Positions 11,807 through 23,147 of a DNA stretch of 64,000 nt are shown piece after piece. Below the pieces are notes generated by a model that saw only the letters and a program-made list of their open reading frames with translations, was not told the origin of the DNA and ran no database searches. Origin of the DNA: Pycnopodia helianthoides. Taxonomy: Eukaryota > Echinodermata > Asteroidea > Forcipulatida > Asteriidae. Position 1 is the first letter of the stretch. Each line of letters opens with the position of its first letter. Both the position numbers and the translations under genes were made by a program. The stretch is from the NCBI GenBank assembly GCA_032158295.1, contig CM063262.1, positions 2,327,394 to 2,391,393 of the forward strand, read 5' to 3'.

Positions 11807-12399
11807 CATCATTATTTAGTGTGTTTGTTGGGCCACACAAAGTGCGTTTACTGTTCTTTGGCAATTACTGATTTTGACCGCATACTTAAAGTAAGAATGT
11901 TGATGAATACTGTACATTATGTTGATGTTACTGTACATGTACGTATAGGGGTTGACATCAGACAGTTTTTGCCTTGTTGTAATTTTATTGTGTTTTTATT
12001 TTGCACTTTTGTCAGGTTGTTTGGGTTCATTTGAGATTGCAGTCAAATGGTGGGTAATAAAGAAATGAGCATTTGGCTGGTAATCCCCATTCAATCATCA
12101 GAGAGCCAGTCACTGATGATAAATTTCATACCATTGGGTACCAGTCCTCCAGAGGGATAATATTTCTCTGCTTATTTTGGTGAGGTACAACATGTAGTAT
12201 ATAAGTCAATGTACAGCAGTGTTTTCCTCTGATGCATCCCGAAATGCTTGATGGTATTTTGTCACTTGCAATTTGCATGCACATGTGAGGCCAATAAAAA
12301 ACACAAACACGTCCCTGCCCGCTTCCTTTTTTTTTTTTTTTTGAAGGATAATTTTTATTGATATCTGACAGTTTTTTTTATTTATTTAAATAAATAAGA

Positions 12400-12620
12400 T
12401 CGTATTTTTAGACTTTAGCACACCGAAAAAACACAAATAAACGCTGGCAACCATTTTGAAAAATAGCCCAGCCGGTTGTCTTGAAATATGTGTCAGGCAG
12501 CAATCTTTTGTAAAACAGAAGAAGAAAAAAAGAAAAGGCCCTCTTCTTTCCTTTTTTTTTTGAAAAAGGCAAGACGCTAAACATGTTTTTGAAAATATTT
12601 TGCCTAATGCGCACTTGTGT
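12400..12620 (-). repeat. Interspersed repeat (AAACATGTTTAGCGTC family)
   Basis: The reverse strand reads AAACATGTTTAGCGTCTTGC, CTTTTTGAAAAAG-like sequence, then CCGGCTGGGCTATTTTTCAA. The same order is found at 26970-27290. Confidence 0.75.
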
Positions 12621-12887
12621 TGTGATGCGGTGTGTACGGTTCGTTTAGGATCAGTGAACTGTGATTTTTGCCAATATTAAAGAAACAGGTTCACATATAA
12701 TCAATCTGTCAGGCTCGGTGCTACCCTGGGCATTAGAAGTTTCGCCAAAAGTGCACATAAAACATTGGATGTTCCCTAATTTTTTACAAGCACGAAAGCC
12801 CGATGTTAATTTTTCAAGCGGATGTGCTTATAATGAACATTTTGTAAATGACAATAGTTTGTCCGTTTAGTACAGAACAGAAAAGAA

Positions 12888-13040
12888 TTTTGGGTTGAAC
12901 AGAACAAAATTGACTTGAGCGAGGTTGAACCTGCGACATCTGGATTAACGTGCCGGTGCTCACATCAACTGATCTACATGTACATGTACATGTACATGTA
13001 CATCCCTAGTGTTGGCGGTCTCCGTATTTTGTCAATATCT
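12888..13040 (-). mobile_element. tRNA-like SINE fragment carrying an (ACATGT)n expansion
   Basis: Matches 51465-51600 in flank (TTGGGTTGAACAGAACAAAA, TTGGCGGTCTCC) and in the tRNA-like head. Where the other copy has its A box, this one has ACATGT repeated at 12975-13002. Confidence 0.75.
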
Positions 13041-13378
13041 TTGTTGGGGGGGGGGGTGTCCAGAAAAGAAATAAATTATTTATTTGTTTTTTGGGCAAAT
13101 AGTTATAATAAAATTGAGACGTTTCATTTGTAGTTTTTTTTGTACAGTATAGTGAACAGCAAATTTTTATACAGGAGGTTTGTTATTTTAATTTGGTTTT
13201 TATACCTTGAAATGGATTGAAACTCTCTGTATTTTTGTTGAATTTCTTTGATTTTCTGTGTAAATTTAGTAAGCCAGAAAAGCTTCTCTATCTTAACACC
13301 CACTCTGTATAATTTGAAGGACAAGCTTTCATCTTCAAGTCAAGAAGATATTTGAAATATAAAGTACATGCACAAATG

Positions 13379-13450
13379 ACCTTGACGACACAGCAAGTGA
13401 CACAGCAGGTGACCTTGGTGACACAGCAGGTGACCTTGCATTTGACCTTA
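13379..13450 (+). repeat. Short GTGACACAGCAG minisatellite with TGACCTTG sites
   Basis: TGACCTTG/TGACCTTA occurs four times in about 75 bp, interleaved with GACACAGCAGGTGACC. TGACCTTG is the reverse of CAAGGTCA, the extended nuclear-receptor half-site; function is not shown. Confidence 0.7.
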
Positions 13451-13632
13451 CAAGGGGGGGTCACACCCGGGCTGGAATGCTTATTCCGGGAATTTCAGAA
13501 ATGTTCTTGGATGTTTAAAGATGCTTTTAAGCAATTAAATCATACTTTTGTGACAACAATTTATGGTTTCGTGAGAACTGGCCAAAGGTTAACGCAGAGA
13601 TGAAGGTCTCAAAGGCACTCCTAGCATCTGAG

Positions 13633-14011
13633 TTAAAGGCAGGGTATACTTTTGGTAATTGTCAACGACCAGTATCCTCACTTGGTGTATCCCAACATAT
13701 GAATCAAATAACAAACCTGTGAAAAATTTTGGGCTTAATTGATCATCGAAGTGGCAAGAAAAATAATGAAAAATCAAATCAAAAACGGCCTTATTGCATC
13801 TAATAGAATAGGAGCTTTCAGATGCTTGAGAATTACTCTATGCCTGAAGCCTTTCTCAGATTCAAATATTTTGGTAAAAAATGTCCTCTCTCTCAAAAAC
13901 TACATTACTTCGAAGGATGTTATTACTTCTCACAATGTTTTATAGTATCAACAGCTCTCCAGTGCTCTTAACCAAGTAAGCTTTTATGCAATAGGTATAC
14001 CCTCCCTTTAA
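13633..14011. mobile_element. TTAA-flanked palindromic MITE, copy 2
   Basis: TTAA at 13633-13636 and 14008-14011. The ends are AGGCAGGGTATAC and GTATACCCTCCCT. The body matches the copy at 172. Confidence 0.88.
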
Positions 14012-14219
14012 ACATAAAAGCTTAACATATTGTAAAAAAAAATTCCCAGTTTGTTATTCCTTTTTTCCGTGCATCACAGAATCTGTGTACACAGTGCCAA
14101 TAAACGAAGCGCACATTCACTGTACTTAATCATCCTAATTTGATGAAGAAGATGTGAAGCAAACTGCCCATCCAGAGATTAAAAATACAAAATTTATAAC
14201 GTGCATACGAGGTCTACTG

Positions 14220-14620
14220 CCGAATGAATAATCTACGGCAGTGTTCTCTGAATATTTGTACAGTGTTCCATGTACAGGTTCTTGACAGCGACACCAATCA
14301 TGTCGGTTTGAACGGAGCGCTTCATACAGGCATGCAACTTTTCCTCGGATCAGCTGATTTCCTCTTTTTTTATTCTCAGTTTTACCATTCAAAATTGAAA
14401 AACACTGTACAAAACCATTGAAATTTTGTATTTTCCTCTTTTTTGGTGAAGTTACCGTTGCATGCCTGTTCATAACTGCTTGACGTTTTTAATTGAAGAG
14501 TTGCATAATCGACGGCGGTGTTCTCTGAATATTCTATGTTCAGGTTTTTGGCAGCAACACCAATCATGTCGGTTTGAAAAGAGTGAGCCTTCATAACTGT
14601 TTTGTTTGACATTTTAATTG
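14220..14620. repeat. About 100-bp direct duplication on either side of a MITE
   Basis: The stretch with GTGTTCTCTGAATATT and CACCAATCATGTCGGTTTGA occurs at about 14226-14327 and again at about 14508-14610. The 140-bp MITE is inserted between. Confidence 0.8.
14328..14467. mobile_element. 140-bp MITE with AGGCATGCAAC ends, copy 2
   Basis: AGGCATGCAACTTTTCCTCG at the left and GTTGCATGCCT at the right. It has the same length as copy 1 with few differences. Diverged relatives are near 21884 and 53665. Confidence 0.88.
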
Positions 14621-15115
14621 AAGAGTTACGGCTCAAACCGAGCTGTGTGAGTTTGACTGCCAAGAGTCAATTTCTGGAAATGTTTCCATTGGCAATTTTT
14701 GCGTGAGTGTTGATTTTTCTGAATAGGTGAAGAAGGCAAGGTAGCGCATGCCGGGACATGTGCTTTGCATGCATCCTGACTCGCATTCACCGCATTTACA
14801 CTAAATCCAGAAAAGTGGAATGAGATTCAGCATTTTTATCACGATCACTGATCAAGATCGGGTGTCGAGTTTACACCAGTGCCTGATGCAGCTCTGATCC
14901 CACTTCTGATCACAGCTCTCACACAAAAACACAAACAAAATGCCCACCATTTTTAGCAAAACTGGAAGTGACCACATTGAGTTGCGGTGTCTGATCCACC
15001 TTTGCGTTTACACCCGTTTCTGGAATCCACTTTGCCGGATCTGATCCACCAATTGCAGGGTTAAACCCTCCTCAAAAGGTGGATTAGAATTGCAGGACCT
15101 TGAACTGGCATGTTA
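14620..15115. other. No gene recognised
   Basis: Contains several GATC-rich phrases (TCTGATCCACC, TGATCCCACTTCTGATCAC) suggesting an old repeat. No coding signal. Confidence 0.5.
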
Positions 15116-15117
15116 CT

Positions 15118-15190
15118 CGGGTGGGATTCGAACCACCGACCTTTGCCATTCTAGAGCAGATGTCTTACCAACTAGACCACCAAGATTGCC
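15118..15190 (-). repeat. tRNA-like sequence (SINE head or tRNA pseudogene)
   Basis: The reverse strand carries an A-box-like TGGTCTAGTTGG and a B box GGTTCGAATCC (15124-15134) at tRNA spacing. The T stem does not pair properly and I cannot fold a standard anticodon arm, so a working tRNA gene is unlikely. Confidence 0.6.
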
Positions 15191-15377
15191 CGCTAGCTAG
15201 AGACAGTTTGAATACTATGTTTTAGCAGTGGGTACCGAAACAATTTAATCCAGATAATAAATTTGCACCGGGGACAAAGAATGTTAACTGGTTTTTACCC
15301 TAACACCGATGTATGTAAAGCACTGTATACTCGGTGCTTTTCCGAGTTCTGTGAAAAGGAAAAGGAAAAGTGGAAGT

Positions 15378-15437
15378 TGTTAGCAGGAAATTGCTAAGCA
15401 ACATTTTCCGCTTAAGCAGCTCTATGAAAGTGGGCCC
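15378..15437. mobile_element. Fragment of the GGGCCCAATTTCATAGAGC MITE
   Basis: Ends CTTAAGCAGCTCTATGAAAG then TGGGCCC. Only one end is kept. Confidence 0.7.
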
Positions 15438-15793
15438 TGCTCAGAACACTCTCATGTTTGCTGTACATGTACCTACATGTAGTAGTTGGCTCGGGACACA
15501 ACCGAGGGGCCGTCGTGGCCGTCACGAAACTAAACTGAATAATATTCAACGGAAAGATTTTGAATGCTCGTCAGTTGTAACTGAAAACCCAAAGGATATT
15601 CTAAACTCTGTGAGGTTAACTGGTGATCGATTATCCTGGAATACTCTGTATAGTAGAGACTGAGTGATTAGATATTCATTCAGCATTGCCTTGCTGATGT
15701 TGTTCCTGTATGCAGTTTTTTGTTTCCCCTCTTCTTTTTTCTCGGTATCCTTTGCCCTTTTTTTTCTTCTCCTCGGTATGCCAGCGTTCTCCC

Positions 15794-16175
15794 TTAAAGG
15801 AACGTTACAGAATTGGTTTTTGCTAACAAAACAGTTGCTGGCAGTGTAATCACTTTATGTAATCCACCATATACATAAACTGACAAACCTGTAGAAGTTT
15901 GAGATCGATCGGCCATCTGGGTCACGAGAAAATAGTGCAAAACCGATTACAAATTTGCATGTGTTACATGTATACAATGCATGAATAAAACGCTCATGAG
16001 CGATAAACTCCAATCGGAAATTAGTTTGATTTATTTCTCATCAAATATGGCATTTCAGACAGAAATATTTCTAGGGATGTTTTCTACTATCATCATCACT
16101 AGATCGTGTAAGTTTTATGTAAATCTGTGATCAAAAGTATATTTTACAATTACCAATTCTGTAATGTTCCTTTAA
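15794..16175. mobile_element. TTAA MITE of the AGGAACRTTACAGAATTGG family, copy 1
   Basis: TTAA at both edges. The ends are AGGAACGTTACAGAATTGGT and ACCAATTCTGTAATGTTCCT. The body matches copies at 26141 and 38317 in the opposite orientation (shared GGCCGATCGATCTCAAACTT on one strand). Confidence 0.93.
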
Positions 16176-16176
16176 C

Positions 16177-16560
16177 AGTGGTCCGCTGGCCAAATGCCAG
16201 TTAAAAACACCTGAGGACCAGTCAAAAGTCTCTCCAAGGTTAGTTCAGTGTTGAAAAGCATCCCTATTTCATCTGAAGTATGGACTTGTGAAAAAGCTGG
16301 TGGACCAGTGAAATGACAAGCTACATGTAACTGGTCCTGCCGGCCAAGGGCACCGCTGTAGGGGTATATTAATAGGGATTTCAAATGAAATATCTTTTCT
16401 TTCACATTATTCACTGCCCAAGTGGTCTGGCTGGCCATTTTAGTGTTACAAAGCATCCCTTTTATATTTGAAGTATGAACTAGTGTTGGAGCTGGTGGGC
16501 TAGTGAAATGACAAGCTAACTGATCCTGCTGGCCCGTCGCAAGCAATGTTACGGGCAAAC
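16177..16560. repeat. Tandem pair of GGACCAGTGAAATGACAAGC repeats
   Basis: Two related blocks each contain GGTGGACCAGTGAAATGACA or a close variant. The reverse of the family is at 10335. Confidence 0.65.
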
Positions 16561-17189
16561 CCTGTATGCTTTGCCAGAAAAAAAAAAGTCATTCCTATTT
16601 CCGACGGAACGTATTGTATACAACTACCAAGGCATTAAAAGAATCCATACTCTTGTGCGTAGATGAACCGCACCTGCTCTCGGGGTTCGTCATAAAATTC
16701 TGAAATTACGACACATCAACGACTTGATCTTGCCACACAATCTAGATCGCTAGTGTGACGCTCGCAAAAAATTGCCAAATTTCTCGCTGCTCTTTTTTTT
16801 TTGCGCCCAGTATAATTACAACACAACTGGGATTGTCAGTTTCAAAATGCAGGCTTTAGGCTGCTGTTTTATGGTGTTTTTTTTTTTTTCATTTTTTATT
16901 ATCGGTACTGGAATTCTGTGGAAGAGGGCTTTACTGCGTACTGTATGCTAGTCTGAATTACCAGAGAATCTCCACTGGACATGCTGGACTGAAGGTAGCT
17001 CAGAACCTACATGTACAGTGGACAAGGAATATCGTGGACAAGGAATATCGTTTATAAGACCCAAAATACGTCTTTGTTATTGGTACATATTTGCTGGTAT
17101 TCGTGGAGGAGGTTTGGATTTTGGATATTGAAAAGTGTGTTTGGAAAAAAAGACAACCACTAGACTGCAAGATTTGTGTTTGGTTTCTG

Positions 17190-17580
17190 ACCCAATACGA
17201 AAACTGCTGGACTCCAGTGGGTATCCGGCTGAAATTGTTTGGTTGTGGGTTTACTGGCCCAATGGTAAAACGACTGGAACCTGGCCAGTGGTCCACAGGT
17301 CCAGGGGGTATTTCGAGCCGTGGCTGGACTTGTTTGGTTGTAGGTTTTACTGGCCAAACAGTAAGACTGCTGGACTCTGGCCAGTGGTCCAGTGGGTATT
17401 TTCAATCCCTGGTTGGACTTGTTTGGTTGTAGGGTTTACTGGCCCAACAGTAAGACTGCTGGACTCTGGCCAGTGGTCCAGTGGGTATTTTCAATCCCTG
17501 GCTGGACTTGTTTGTTTGTGGGGTTACTGGCCAAACAATAAGACTACTGGACTCTGGCCAGTGGTCCAGTTGGTATTTTG
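17190..17580 (+). repeat. About 89-bp tandem repeat, 4-5 copies
   Basis: CTGGACTCTGGCCAGTGGTC starts near 17370, 17459 and 17547, with a diverged unit near 17274. Each unit includes GGACTTGTTTGGTTGTAGG. Overlapping frames here are repeat by-products. Confidence 0.9.
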
Positions 17581-18600
17581 AGCACATGGGAAAACCACAC
17601 TCTGTAGTGCAGTACATTAAATTAACACTCAGGGGGATCCACTCCATCAAGTTAAACATTTCTGCATCATTATGTACAGTCTGCACTTTCTTTATTGTAG
17701 TGTCACACAACAGTTTTTTTTTCAATTATAAAAAAAAGAGGGAAAAAAAGCAATTTAAAAAATAACTGTACATAAAACAGCTGTTGAGAGTCTTTTATCC
17801 ATCAGTGTTTGGCCGTATCTCATATCAGTCTCAGTACCATCTGGGGACACATCGTCAGAATTGTATGCAGTCGAGCATTTGACACCTTGTTTTAGCAATC
17901 AACGCCCAACTGCTAAGCGTAGGACGACATTTTTTTTGTGCTGAGCAAGTTCTCATTTCGCTGTCGTGTAAACTGCTGGTTGTTATGCAGTCGACTCTTC
18001 ATGTGATGAGGATGATTTTCTCGGTTTGGGTTTCTCTGCGTGGAGAATTGCGAAACACAGTCATGGCACTTTCTGTCTTATTTGTTGACAAACTGCCGTT
18101 GCATGCCTTGTTTTGGAAAGTCAGAAGTTCAAAATTAAGCATTTTTGTTGATGCGCGGGGAAATATCTGCGGGATGGTCTTGAACCAACATTTTACTGCA
18201 TTCTCGGTAGACGTCTTCATCCATTAGGCTTGTCTGATGATAAGAGGAATGGAGATTTGTATTAACTGTCTTTGCCGCCTTCTCCAGGCCTTGGTGCGCA
18301 AGGGGGTGGGAGGTTAAAACACAAATAATATTCGCATGAATTATTGCTTATCAAGATTTGTACTAAGGATACAATACATAATTTTTCCAAAATACCACAC
18401 AATTTAAACTTCCCGTACTTTGTCCCAATCTAAACATGTAAAGCTGTCGGTGTACGAAAACAAAATTGCCATGGATTGATAGCAATTTATTGCAATTCCC
18501 ACGCAAAATTTAGGGTTTTTTTTTCGTTTTTTTTCCCTTCTCATTTCCACTGTTGTTTTCTGTCTTGTGATGACAACAGTCCTCCTCTGTTTACATTCTG
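17581..18600. other. No gene recognised
   Basis: AT-rich DNA. Frames at 17985-18227 and 18404-18664 lack motifs. Confidence 0.55.
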
Positions 18601-18960
18601 TTTCTACAATGTACACCCTCTTACAATGTCCTTAGATCAAGGCTATTCAATTATCTGTAACTAACCCTGACGTTTCAGAAAATATTAATTAAATATAATC
18701 CTAAGTCTTTAATAAGTGATTCCGTGGTTGTCCTCATCCGCTTCAATTTCATTGTCTTTTCCCGGTGGCCTGTACCGTCAAATTATATTTGGAAAAAAAA
18801 AAAAAATCCTCAGACTCAGACTCGTCGCTTAATTAAGTGCACGAACGAAAAGCCGCAATCATCAGACTGTACAGTATTGTAGTTTTTTTTCCCGGTTTAT
18901 TTATTGGATTTCATCGCGACGAGTAAAAGATGCGGTGGTGGTTATCACTCGGCAGACGAC
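18600..18960 (+). promoter_or_regulatory. Possible promoter/transcription start region of the RhoGEF gene
   Basis: The sequence turns from AT-rich to CpG-containing around 18900, just before the candidate first exon, with a TTTATTTATTGG stretch at about 18895-18906. No clear TATA box or initiator can be assigned. The call rests only on the compositional change and on the splice-compatible exon that follows. Confidence 0.22.
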
Positions 18961-19243
18961 GTGGATGAGTTATCACTTCTTCGAGACGCCTGGGAGCGGT
19001 TACAGCAGAGTGACTTGCTGCATCTGCCGGTCGGTTTGTCAACACGCAGCTGTCCGGTAATGGATGTCGATGGAAATCGCATTTAATCGGACAATGGAGA
19101 CGGAGAGAGTGCGTATCACTTTTGCGTTGGATTATTCCGCGGGAATTCTTTCGAGTTTGCGAGGCTTGGGGTGTTAACGGGTCACTCGGGTGTGTCGCGG
19201 GAGGAATGCCAACCAGTTTGATCAAGATGCCACGCCCATGGAG
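18904..19243 (+). CDS. Candidate first exon of the RhoGEF gene (5'UTR plus short N-terminal coding)
   Basis: Inferred, not proven. This block has visibly more CpG than its surroundings and ends in a plausible donor, CATGGAG|GTACAG, with the intron starting at 19244. In the frame holding ATG codons at 19206 and 19227 the last complete codons are CCA TGG, leaving AG (phase 2). The next recognised exon starts with a single G before its open frame, so the join makes AGG and reads through without a stop: MPTSLIKMPRPWR, then ITARVS, into the PDZ exon. The 5' limit is not visible; 18904 is only where the CpG-rich stretch begins. A third of random exons would match in phase, and the short sequence is not recognisably conserved. 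It could instead be a non-coding 5'UTR exon or unrelated. Confidence 0.38.
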
Positions 19244-20430
19244 GTACAGTGCTCATTGTCACATCTTACTTTTCACTTCACAATCTTTAGTACAGTGTGT
19301 AACTTCGGGAGTGGAGGCAAGCGTGAGGGTTGGCGGATGTAAATAAACAGCCAAGGGTGAGCGCGGAGTCGACGCAACAAATGTAAAATGGCGCCTGGCA
19401 TACCTGTGTTTAAAAAGTTGACAGGGGAAAGAATCTATCTTGACAGACCTGTTGCATGTAGCGTTTATTTTTTTCCCTCACTGGTAAAGGAAACTTTTAG
19501 GTGGAAAATGTAGTCTTGTGCCGAAAAGGGTCACTTTTTACAACACTGCATGAAGCAGGATCTGTATTTTGTATTTGGTAGCACAAATTTCTTACTATCC
19601 ATGCATTTGCTGACAACCTACTGCAGTTACGTTTATCCCGAACAGGTGCCTGAGGGTTTTACACATGTAAGCTGCTCTGTAAAATTAGGCCCAGGTTCAC
19701 AGAATTGTAAGCAAGTACAACATGTCGGCTGCATGTTGTACTCACATAAAAATGGAAGCAGGTCTTTATTTCATGCACAACTCTCGGCCAATGATTGCTT
19801 TTTCGTTGGACCCCGGTGTGGGTACTATTTGAGCAGTGACTTCATGTGCAATTCTGCTGTATTACATTGTTTGTACAGTTCTGTGTACACAAATTTGACT
19901 GGTAAAGCTGTTGATACATTGCAGGTGTAGGTCAATTGCAACTTATAAATGAATAAATGATTTTTGCCTGGTTTCCAGGATTTTCTCAATTTTCTTGAAA
20001 GAAGTAAGAGCAGTCACCATAGGGAGAAAGAAAAAGTCCACATTGTGTCCAATCCTGTCGTTTTGTATTTCTGGTGATGCACAAGAGTCTGTAAACCTCC
20101 TGCATTGTAACGTCTGGGAGGTTCTGGAACCCAGACCCATAAAGGGGGAACCCAGACCAATAGGCCATTTTTAGGGATTTATAAGTATAGGACTGTTTTG
20201 AAGCCTTGACCTTTTTCACGCACATCACACGCGGTGACTGTACCACGCTCACCGTTCTAGGAGACAGCAGGTAAGCGAGTAAACGCCGCGTCGCCTAAGC
20301 TTCGTGCTACACCGTATAACACACATGTAGGGACATTGACTCCCAAAGCGGCGTAACCAGGATGATTGTGATCGTGACATCAGGTAAACTGGGTCAATAG
20401 TTGAAAGGCGTTTTGAAAAACCCGTACGTA
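19244..20430. other. Start of putative intron 1, no further exon recognised
   Basis: A 126-codon frame at 19550-19930 has no recognisable domain and includes a fragment resembling the GGGCCC MITE end (GTAAAATTAGGCCCAGG near 19680), so it is probably not coding. Confidence 0.5.
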
Positions 20431-20655
20431 CTCTTGGTAGTAATTTCCAGTGGCTTAACCAACCATTCAGCTGCACAGGTTGTATGTGATAGAGCAGCTG
20501 TGCGCAGAAACGTACAGTCACGTATCTGTGTACAGTGGAGATGGATTCACTACGTGAGGCCCTATCGCAAGCTGGCGGCTTAGTGCCTCATTCGAAACCA
20601 TGTGGATGATATTGAATGGTCACACAGTAGGAGGGTTTACCCTCCTACTGTTCAC
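20430..20655. repeat. Interspersed repeat with GTAGGAGGGTT end
   Basis: Contains TTGAATGGTCACACAGTAGG, AGGGTT and a directly inverted CCCTCCTACTGTTCACC. Same family as 5680, 33355 and 57690. Confidence 0.7.
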
Positions 20656-21300
20656 CTACAAAAGCTTTGGAGCATAACTCTGCTCAACTACAAATGCATA
20701 CAATTTGTTCTACATAGAGTGACAGTTAATAGGCTATACCCACTCACAAGCTTTTTTTCTAAAGACTTGGAGATATAGTGGGTGCAAAACTGAAAGATCA
20801 TGCTCTGTAAATTTATGCAGTGGTTTTGCCAAAACTTTGGAATGTAGTGCTAACATTTGCTGTTGATCGATATGTAAAAGGGTATCAGGGATTGATTGTG
20901 TTCAGCAATTTTGCATAGTGAAATTTGGGTCTGGAATGCCCGGGTGTTTTGAAAAAAATCCTGGGGAGAACCCTGCCCTCCTCCTCACCTTAATCGTATG
21001 GTGTGTATGCTTGCGAAATTGTTGAACCAACCCTGATAGTGATAGCTTCACAGTGATCAACATTTATAAATGAGTTCTAGGTAAAGACAAAGGCGTCAAT
21101 ATTTGAAATCAGCTGTCGAACGAGACACGCTGCCTCCGCCTGCGTGGCTATTGATTTAATGTGCGATCATGTTGTACCCAACCAACTTGATATTTACCAA
21201 TATTGTGTAATGCACACACTGCACAATAAGCCCTCAGATCAGGACCATGGTCAGATGGTCAGACACACCTGTCTGCATAATGTGTATTATCATAATCCTG

Positions 21301-21620
21301 GGGCCCCCAAATTTGCTTAGCACACAAACATCTTGCTTAGCAGATATACATGTAGGTTCCTGCCTGCATAATGTGTATTATCATAATCCCAGGGCCCCCA
21401 AATTTGCTTAGCACACAAACATCTTGCTTAGCAGATACAGGTTCCTTCCTGCATAATGTGCATTATCATAATCACAGGGCCCCCAAATTTGCTTAGCACA
21501 CAAAATCTTGCTTAGCAGATACAGGTTCCTTCCTGCGTTAACTGTCATAATCCCAGGGCCCCCAAATTTGCTTAGCATACAAACATCTTGCTTAGCAGAT
21601 ACAGGTTACCAGATGAAGTG
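21301..21620 (+). repeat. 80-91-bp tandem repeat derived from the GGGCCC MITE family, 4 copies
   Basis: GGGCCCCCAAATTTGCTTAG starts at 21301, 21392, 21477 and 21556. Each unit also holds ATCTTGCTTAGCAGATACA and most hold TGTATTATCATAATC-like sequence. Confidence 0.9.
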
Positions 21621-22004
21621 TCAAAGTACATGTATGTAGCTTGGTTGTAACTGGTGCCCTGTCTTGTCTTTGCTCAGCAAAGAAATGGCTAAAGCTGCAT
21701 TTTTTGGTTTATTACATGTAGACTTAAAATGAAGCTGGGTCCAGAGGTCACTTCAAATGTAAACATCCTTTACTTGTTCTTTGTCCAGGTACGTTGTACA
21801 AACTCTTGATTCAATTTGCAAGCTGCGAGCCCTCTTTGGTTCTGATCGACATTTACGTGCACAATCTTCTCCCTCTCTTCGTAGGCATGAAACTTTTTAG
21901 CTGGACAGCTGATTTTTGCCTTTTTCCCCCTTCTTTTTTGGGGCCATAGAAAACTGTCAGTTTAGTGTGGAGGCAGGCAAAAGCAAAGTTGTTTACTGTG
22001 CTTC

Positions 22005-22169
22005 CTGCCTAAGCACAAAAAGTAGCTTAAGCCCAACAAAATTATGCTTACCAGACTAAGGTTCCCAGCCAAACTGTACAGTTTGTGACTGGTATCCTGT
22101 TCATTTCTGCTTAGCAGGCAATTGTTAAGCAATATTTTCTGCTTAAGCAGCTTTATGAAAATGGGCCCC
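22005..22169. mobile_element. MITE of the GGGCCCAATTTCATAGAGC family
   Basis: Contains AACAAAATTATGCTTACCAG and GTGACTGGTATCCTGTTCAT, and ends CTTTATGAAAATGGGCCCC. Confidence 0.8.
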
Positions 22170-23147
22170 GATTCTGTGTTTGTACTTTGTCTGTGCCTCT
22201 GACAACGTCTTGGTTTGATTCATCAAAGGCTGCGATCACCCTGTCTCTATTTTTAAGTACACGTACGCACTGCATGCTTGTAATGCAGCCATTATATTTG
22301 AGCTAATCCATCAAGCCAAAGGTTCAAATATTTATTCTGGTGCATATGGTCCTTCTTAAAGAGGGGATATAAGAAAACAGGCAAATTATGTAGATTGAAA
22401 TCCCTTCCCTTTTTATTGGGGGGGGGGGTGCGGGAAGCCAAAATGATTCCAATAAATTTAATTGAGCACAAAGTACAATGAATCTTTGGACTGATCAAAA
22501 AATAAATCTTGGCCTTTCTGTTTTCAGAAAGGTTGCTACACGATGTACTAGGTAATCAGAGCTTGTATGAAATATGAAGAAAAAAATCAGATATGAGAAC
22601 TTGTTCACAAGTTTTTGATCAATTTCAATCATTCAGATTGATATCACAACAAATTGTAAAACCACAAAGAAATTCCAGTTATCAGTTAAATGAAAAGAGG
22701 GAATCGACAGATTTGAGATTTCAGTCAAAATGACAGAAAAGGGACTCAGTATTTTTGTATGAGGGGAAAAAACTTTTTGTTTTTTAATATCCCAGCATCT
22801 GGATCGGTTGCTATGATACGTCTACGTAGGTGATGCTCGCGATTTATGGATATGTGACAAGAGGCAGATTTCATCTTTCTGGCAGTTGTCCAATGTCTTG
22901 TTTTGAAGCCTTCAATCATCTGCATGGTAAATTACGTTCCCAACCGATCTTTTCTCCCGAAAAAAAATAAAAATTGAAGGACGTTCGCACATTTTAAGCA
23001 TTTTTTTTACACGGTGGACATTGTCAATATGGGTTGATGTTTGTAAAACTAAAGTAAGTTCTGGGGCTTGTACAAGCATGTGATGTTCCTTGGACAAACT
23101 TCTGTGGCACTCGCCCTATGCCAACGCTGGGCGCTTCTTGGTGGCCG
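22170..23147. other. Intronic DNA without recognised features
   Basis: AT-rich sequence with a G run at about 22419-22428. No supported exon. Confidence 0.5.

Noticed and set aside
15118..15190. A functional tRNA gene on the reverse strand
   Set aside because: B box present, but the T stem is off register and no sound anticodon arm can be drawn.
19550..19930. A 126-codon secreted or Cys-rich protein
   Set aside because: Includes a MITE-end fragment, has no recognisable domain and lies in a putative intron.
21301..21620. A CRISPR-like repeat array
   Set aside because: Unit lengths vary and the whole unit repeats with no unique spacers; it derives from a eukaryotic MITE.
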